64,000 bases of DNA from Thermoplasmata archaeon. Lineage in GTDB: Archaea; Thermoplasmatota; Thermoplasmata; Lutacidiplasmatales; UBA184. Positions 60,722 through 64,000 of this stretch are shown one piece after another. Location of the stretch: NCBI GenBank assembly GCA_027314165.1, contig DAHVCH010000001.1, positions 44,590-108,589 on the forward strand, written 5' to 3'. A program made the translations under genes and the position numbers. Each line of letters begins with the position of its first letter. Within the stretch, counting starts at the first letter, position 1. Under the pieces are notes generated by a model. It did no database searches. It worked only from the letters and a program-made list of their open reading frames with translations, and was not told where the DNA came from.

Positions 60722-61879
60722 ATGCCGGAAGGGATCATCCTCCGAGAGGAGACGCTCGACGCCTCCTACCTTCCCCCCTCGCTCCCTCACCGTGAGAAGG
60801 AGCTCGCGCTGCTCCGGGAGCGCTTCGCCCGCTCGATGGACGCCGGCCAGGGGTGGAGCCAGCTCCTGACAGGAGGGATCGGGAGCGGGAAGACCGCGCT
60901 CGCCCGCGCCCTGGGCCGGGAGCTCGCCAACCGACGGCAGCGCAAGGACAGCGCCGCGGGCGTGAAGGAGATCTACGTGAACTGCTGGCGGCGGAACACC
61001 GACCGCGCCGTCGTCCTCGAGATGCTGAACGCGGTGGACCGCCCGGTGCCGGACCGGGGGTTCTCGGTGTCCGAGATGCTCGACACGTTCGAGAAGGGGC
61101 TCCGGGAGGTCCCCTCCCCCACCCTGGTGATCCTGGACGAGGTCAGTGTCCTTCTGAAGGGCGGGAGCAAGCTCGTCTACATGCTGACCCGGGGCCGCGA
61201 GGTCGGGCTCGGGCCGCTCTCGCTCCTCCTCATCGCCCCGCGCGACGTCCTCCCCTACCTGGACGCGGCCAGCCGGAGCGGCTTCGGGGTGACCCACCGA
61301 CTCCAGCTGCCGAAGTACCTCCGAGAGCCGCTGACGGACATCGTGCTGGCCCGCGGCGCGCTCGCCCTCCGGCCCGGTTCCCTCTCTCGCGAAGTGGCCG
61401 AGCAGATCGCGCGCGTGGCGGAGCCGCAGGGGGACGCCCGTCTGGCCCTCGAGCTCCTCTCCGGCTCCGCGCACCGCGCCGAGGAGCGGGGGGCACGCGA
61501 GCTCACCCCCGAGGACGTTCGCTGGGCGAAGGCCTCGACCTACCCCACCATGACGGAGGAGAAGCTGGACGGGCTCTCCCCCCCCTCCCTCCTGGTCCTG
61601 CTGGCCCTCGCACGGACGCTGCGTGCGCCAGGAACCTGGGTGCGGATGGAGAAGGTCCGGAAGGCCTACGGCTCGGCCTCCGAAGAGTACGGGCTCCCGG
61701 CCGGGAGCAGGGTCACCTTCTGGAGGATGGTCAAGTCGCTGGAGCAGGAGGGCCTGCTTGAGATGGAGTACACGCGACCCGGCGCTCCGGCCAAACTGAC
61801 CCAGGACGAGATCCCCGCAAGCCTCCTCGAACTCGTCCTCCAGGAACGCCTGGCGCGTCCGTCCTCGGCCCAAAGTTAA
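60722..61879 (+). CDS. cdc6: Orc1/Cdc6-family AAA+ replication initiator
   Basis: 385 residues from ATG 60722. N-terminal PPSLPHREKELALLRERF is the usual ORC start. Walker A is GGIGSGKT at 51-58, Walker B is LVILDEV with Asp139 and Glu140, and the sensor 2 region EPQGDARLALELLSGSA has the conserved Gly-Asp-x-Arg. The C-terminal winged helix is at about 280-385 (VRMEKVRKAYGSASEEYGLP, SRVTFWRMVKSLEQEGLLEM). It binds replication origins and loads MCM. Origins often sit beside these genes, yet only 41 bp lie upstream and I find no origin-box repeat there. It is downstream of tmk in the same direction. Confidence 0.92.
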   Translation: MPEGIILREETLDASYLPPSLPHREKELALLRERFARSMDAGQGWSQLLTGGIGSGKTALARALGRELANRRQRKDSAAGVKEIYVNCWRRNTDRAVVLEMLNAVDRPVPDRGFSVSEMLDTFEKGLREVPSPTLVILDEVSVLLKGGSKLVYMLTRGREVGLGPLSLLLIAPRDVLPYLDAASRSGFGVTHRLQLPKYLREPLTDIVLARGALALRPGSLSREVAEQIARVAEPQGDARLALELLSGSAHRAEERGARELTPEDVRWAKASTYPTMTEEKLDGLSPPSLLVLLALARTLRAPGTWVRMEKVRKAYGSASEEYGLPAGSRVTFWRMVKSLEQEGLLEMEYTRPGAPAKLTQDEIPASLLELVLQERLARPSSAQS

Positions 61880-61881
61880 AT
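61873..61881 (+). promoter_or_regulatory. TATA box of the TPR protein
   Basis: aagttaaat, centred 30 bp before ATG 61907, overlaps the cdc6 stop codon. Confidence 0.5.
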
Positions 61882-61906
61882 GGCCAAGGCCCTGTGGCCA
61901 ACGCCG

Positions 61907-64000
61907 ATGACCAGCAGCCGCCGGGGATTTGCCACGCACTCGGGGTCGCACGGCAGCCCGGCGGGCCGGCCCAGGAAGACGGAGCCAGCCTCCGACAGCG
62001 CTCCCGCGCAGGCACCGACATCCGAGGGCGCGCCCGCGGCCACGTCAACGGCAGCGTCCACTTCCACTTCCACGTCCTCGGCCCCGGCGCCCGGCGCCCC
62101 GGACCCCCTCGCACCGATCCGGGAGCTGAGGGCGGAGGGGCAGTTCGAACAGGCCCTGAGCCAGGTCGACCTGCTGGTCCGCGCCTCTCCTCACGACCCC
62201 CTGGCCCGCGAGCAGCGCGGCCTCGTCCTCCTCGAGCTCCGACGGGCCAGCGAGGCTCTGAGCGAGCTCGACCAGGCCCTGTCGCTGCGGTCCGACCTCG
62301 CGGCGGCGCACGCCGCGCGGGGGGATGCCCTCCGCGTGCTGGGCGACAAGGAGCGGGCGCTCTGGGCTTACGCGAAGGCGCTCCAGCTCGTTCCCGGTTC
62401 GGAGGCCTGGCGCAAGGCCCGTCGCGAGACCGCGGCGGAGTTCATGGGGATGGACCCCAACCTCGACTCCCACACCCTCGCCATGGAGGCCATGCGCAGA
62501 GGACAGCGGGGGCTCGCGGTGGAGCTCTCGGAGGAGGCTCTCTCGAACGGGGAGACCGACCCGGAGGCGTGGAGGGAGGATGCGCGCCAACTCAAGCAGG
62601 AGAAGCTCTACGACGACCTCCTCACCCGGGCGAGGGCGAGGCTGGCCCGCTTCTCCGGAGACCCCGTCGCCCAGGCCTACCTGGGCTACGCCCTCTTCGG
62701 CAAGGAGGACTGGAAGGGTTGCCTCGAGCCTCTTGCCGCCGCGGCGCGCGACCCGAAGGAACGACGTGAGGTCACGCTCTGCCGCGCCCGTGCCCTCTAC
62801 CGGCTCAAGCGCGAGGAGGAGGCCACGCCCCTCGTCGACGCGCTCCTCGCGGAGGCCGTGGACGACATGGACCTCCTCCGGATGGCCCTCTCCTCCCCCT
62901 GGGCGAGGCAGAGGCCCTTCCCGGCGCTCAAGGGAGCCCACCGCCTGGTCCAGAAGTTCCCCAAGGACCCGGAGACCTGGCGGGCGCTCGTCGTCGCCTC
63001 CTTCCGCGTGGGCCACTACGCGGAGACCGCCGAGGCGGCCGGCAAGGTCCGCGCCCTCGACCCCACGCAGGTGGGGGTGGCGCTTCCGCAGGCGATCGCG
63101 CTCGCACGGCTAGGGCACCTCGACCACGCGGCCCAGCTCCTGGAGGACTACCTGAAGGAGGACCCGGAGCACCCGGAGGCCTGGAGGGAGCTCGGGCTCA
63201 TCCTCCATCGTCAAAAGAAGCTCCCCGAGGCGGAGGCCGCGCTGAAGAAGGCGGTCGAGCTGGACCCCGACCACGTCGGGGCCCGGATGGCCCGCGCGAC
63301 GTTGCTCTCCAAGCTCTCGAAGGACGAGCAGGCCGAGTCCGAGTTCCTGGAGGTCACCCGCCGCGACCCCAAGAACGTCGAGGCCTTCTACGACCTGGGC
63401 GTCGTGCGCCAGAAGCTCGAGAAGGACGCGCTCGCGGTGGAAGCGTTCCAGGCCGCGCTGGCGCGCGACCGGTCCCACGTGAACGCCGCGTCGAACCTCG
63501 CTGTCGTCCTGGCAAAGGGGAAGCGGTACGACGAGGCGGCCAAGGAACTGGAGGCCACGCTCGCCTTCCGCCCCGACGCCAAGGACCTCAACTTCAACCT
63601 GGGCCAGGTCTACCTGCTCCAGGGCCGGTCGGACGAGGCCTATCTCCAGTTCAAGCGGGCCCATCGGCTCGATCCCTTCGACTACGAGAGCTGGAACCAC
63701 CGGGGCGCGGCGCTCTCGAAGATGCACCGCATCGACGAGCGGAGCGCGGAGGGGTGGATGGCCCTCGGCCGAGGGTTCCTCCGGCGTCAGGGATTCTCGG
63801 AGGCGCACGAGTGCTTCCGCCGCGCGCTCGAGCTCGACCCGCAGAACGAGGAGGCGAAGCGCCTGCGCGCCGAGAGCCTGTCCTCCGTCTACGGGGTCGC
63901 TCCGACGGCGACGGAGGATTGGCTGCAGACCTCTCGGATGCTGGTGGAGATGCACCAGTTCGCGGATGCGCTGGACGCGCTCTCGGTGGTCCTGATGCTC
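61907..64000 (+). CDS. Large TPR-repeat protein, truncated by the window end
   Basis: 698 residues are visible in an open frame that continues past the edge. The first about 70 residues are a Ser/Thr/Ala/Pro-rich linker with no signal helix. TPR units follow, first at about 71-165 (ELRAEGQFEQALSQVDLLVRA, AAHAARGDALRVLGDKERAL), then after a helical stretch a denser array from about 360: LARLGHLDHAAQLLEDYLKE, AWRELGLILHRQKKLPEAEA, AFYDLGVVRQKLEKDALAVE, NFNLGQVYLLQGRSDEAYLQ. It is a cytoplasmic scaffold for protein contacts; partners are unknown. It follows cdc6 after 27 bp but has its own TATA box. Confidence 0.85.
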   Translation, partial: MTSSRRGFATHSGSHGSPAGRPRKTEPASDSAPAQAPTSEGAPAATSTAASTSTSTSSAPAPGAPDPLAPIRELRAEGQFEQALSQVDLLVRASPHDPLAREQRGLVLLELRRASEALSELDQALSLRSDLAAAHAARGDALRVLGDKERALWAYAKALQLVPGSEAWRKARRETAAEFMGMDPNLDSHTLAMEAMRRGQRGLAVELSEEALSNGETDPEAWREDARQLKQEKLYDDLLTRARARLARFSGDPVAQAYLGYALFGKEDWKGCLEPLAAAARDPKERREVTLCRARALYRLKREEEATPLVDALLAEAVDDMDLLRMALSSPWARQRPFPALKGAHRLVQKFPKDPETWRALVVASFRVGHYAETAEAAGKVRALDPTQVGVALPQAIALARLGHLDHAAQLLEDYLKEDPEHPEAWRELGLILHRQKKLPEAEAALKKAVELDPDHVGARMARATLLSKLSKDEQAESEFLEVTRRDPKNVEAFYDLGVVRQKLEKDALAVEAFQAALARDRSHVNAASNLAVVLAKGKRYDEAAKELEATLAFRPDAKDLNFNLGQVYLLQGRSDEAYLQFKRAHRLDPFDYESWNHRGAALSKMHRIDERSAEGWMALGRGFLRRQGFSEAHECFRRALELDPQNEEAKRLRAESLSSVYGVAPTATEDWLQTSRMLVEMHQFADALDALSVVLML

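Overview
The window is GC-rich and almost fully coding, and it is clearly archaeal. It encodes a TATA-binding protein, an Orc1/Cdc6 initiator, RPA with its partner, aIF1A, a stand-alone Bud32 and an archaeal ThiI-like enzyme. Many genes have a TATA-like element 24-28 bp before the start codon, which implies leaderless mRNAs; genes inside operons more often have purine-rich Shine-Dalgarno sites. High GC, GTG starts, many PKD/Kelch surface proteins, DUF929/VKOR redox proteins and a fatty-acid beta-oxidation set suggest an uncultured, probably aerobic or facultative member of Thermoplasmatota from soil or sediment. That placement is inference. No tRNA, rRNA, insertion sequence or CRISPR array was found.

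Layout. 1-9 kb: a truncated MFS exporter, a tiny Cys-rich protein, large exported PKD and Ig-like proteins, a wHTH regulator and membrane proteins of unknown role. 9-17 kb: pdxS, a GT4 glycosyltransferase, pyrF, RPA plus RPA-associated protein, and a STAND-type ATPase with helical repeats. 17-22 kb: membrane FKBP, a Kelch surface protein, a COG1340-like coiled-coil protein and an orphan larB. 22-31 kb: acyl-CoA dehydrogenase-etfB-etfA (etfA apparently starting at CTG), fixC on the other strand, a PH-domain membrane protein, an amidohydrolase, aIF1A and nnr. 32-35 kb: bud32, speB, ArsR and a SRPBCC-TM-DUF929 fusion.

35-44 kb: enoyl-CoA hydratase, a second acyl-CoA dehydrogenase, fadD with a palindromic operator candidate, a Kelch/PKD protein, and a DUF35-thiolase pair. 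44-47 kb: a 328-bp non-coding stretch with perfect hairpins, a 44-residue ORF coupled to an exported protein, and a THUMP-less ThiI-like gene coupled to a 98-residue protein. 47-55.5 kb: a DUF835 protein, alpha/beta hydrolase with HpcH-type lyase, an ABC-2 transporter, and a DUF929-DUF929-VKOR disulfide-formation operon. 55.8-64 kb: cobT with a CoA-type Nudix enzyme, a membrane protein, TBP with two TATA boxes, TatD-like hydrolase, tmk, cdc6, and a TPR protein cut by the window end.

Together the genes describe fatty-acid activation (FadD), acyl-CoA oxidation (two dehydrogenases), hydration, thiolysis, and electron flow through ETF to a FixC-type quinone reductase. No 3-hydroxyacyl-CoA dehydrogenase or FixX is present here. 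The most unusual parts are the extracytoplasmic redox proteins with cytoplasmic HTH-like or SRPBCC domains, the PKD protein with a cytoplasmic zinc ribbon, the CTG start of etfA, and the structured region near 44.8 kb.
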